6,292 bases of DNA from NCBI GenBank assembly GCA_016929735.1, contig JAFGID010000331.1, forward strand, positions 1 to 6,292. The letters run 5' to 3'. Shown here in pieces: positions 6,292 to 6,292 of this stretch. Positions within the stretch are counted from its first letter, which is position 1; the number at the start of each line of letters is the position of its first letter. The position numbers and the translations under genes are program-made. The DNA comes from Ignavibacteriales bacterium (lineage in GTDB: Bacteria > Bacteroidota > Ignavibacteria > Ignavibacteriales > Melioribacteraceae). The notes below the pieces were generated by a model. The model was not told the origin of the DNA and ran no database searches. It saw nothing but the letters and a program-made list of their open reading frames with translations.

Positions 6292-6292
6292 C

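Noticed and set aside
1..6292. CRISPR array or crRNA-like direct repeats
   Set aside because: No regularly spaced repeat of 25-40 nt was seen on either strand; almost the whole window is coding.

Overview
The window is the interference half of a subtype I-B CRISPR-Cas operon. All genes lie on the minus strand and are transcribed from the high-coordinate end to the low-coordinate end. The order is cas8b (Csh1/TM1802-like, zinc-finger large subunit), cas7 (Csh2), cas5 (Cas5h/Cas5b) and cas3 (fused HD nuclease-helicase). Nested in the 3' end of cas8b is a very well supported internal start that should produce a separate small subunit, Cas11b. No CRISPR array, cas6, cas4, cas1 or cas2 is visible; these would have to lie outside the window or in trans.

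The DNA is AT-rich (about one third G+C by eye) and codon use favours A/T. The cas8b, cas11, cas7 and cas5 starts carry strong Shine-Dalgarno (SD) sites (AGGAGG, AAGGAG or AGGAG at 6-7 nt), so the host is an AT-rich bacterium that relies on SD-led initiation. This is less typical of Bacteroidetes, where SD use is weak. I cannot name the taxon from this sequence.

Layout: 6292-6247 holds the last 14 codons of an unrecognised upstream gene. 6245-6195 is a possible 16-codon minicistron with its own good SD, whose stop overlaps the cas8b start. 6201-4312 is cas8b, with cas11b inside at 4677-4312. 4299-3355 is cas7 and 3345-2590 is cas5; each has its SD overlapping or touching the previous stop codon. 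2624-78 is cas3, which overlaps the end of cas5 by 35 nt and has no clear SD. 77-1 is a short spacer leading into a probable next operon gene starting at GTG 20. The plus strand shows no convincing gene.

Working together: Cas7 forms the crRNA backbone, Cas5 caps the 5' handle, Cas8b recognises the PAM and R-loop, Cas11b lines the belly of Cascade, and Cas3 is recruited to nick and degrade the target. The layout suggests graded expression: Cascade genes have strong SDs, whereas cas3 depends on coupling to cas5 and carries a 14-bp RNA hairpin at the start of its reading frame. The two observations most worth following are the internal Cas11b start and that hairpin.
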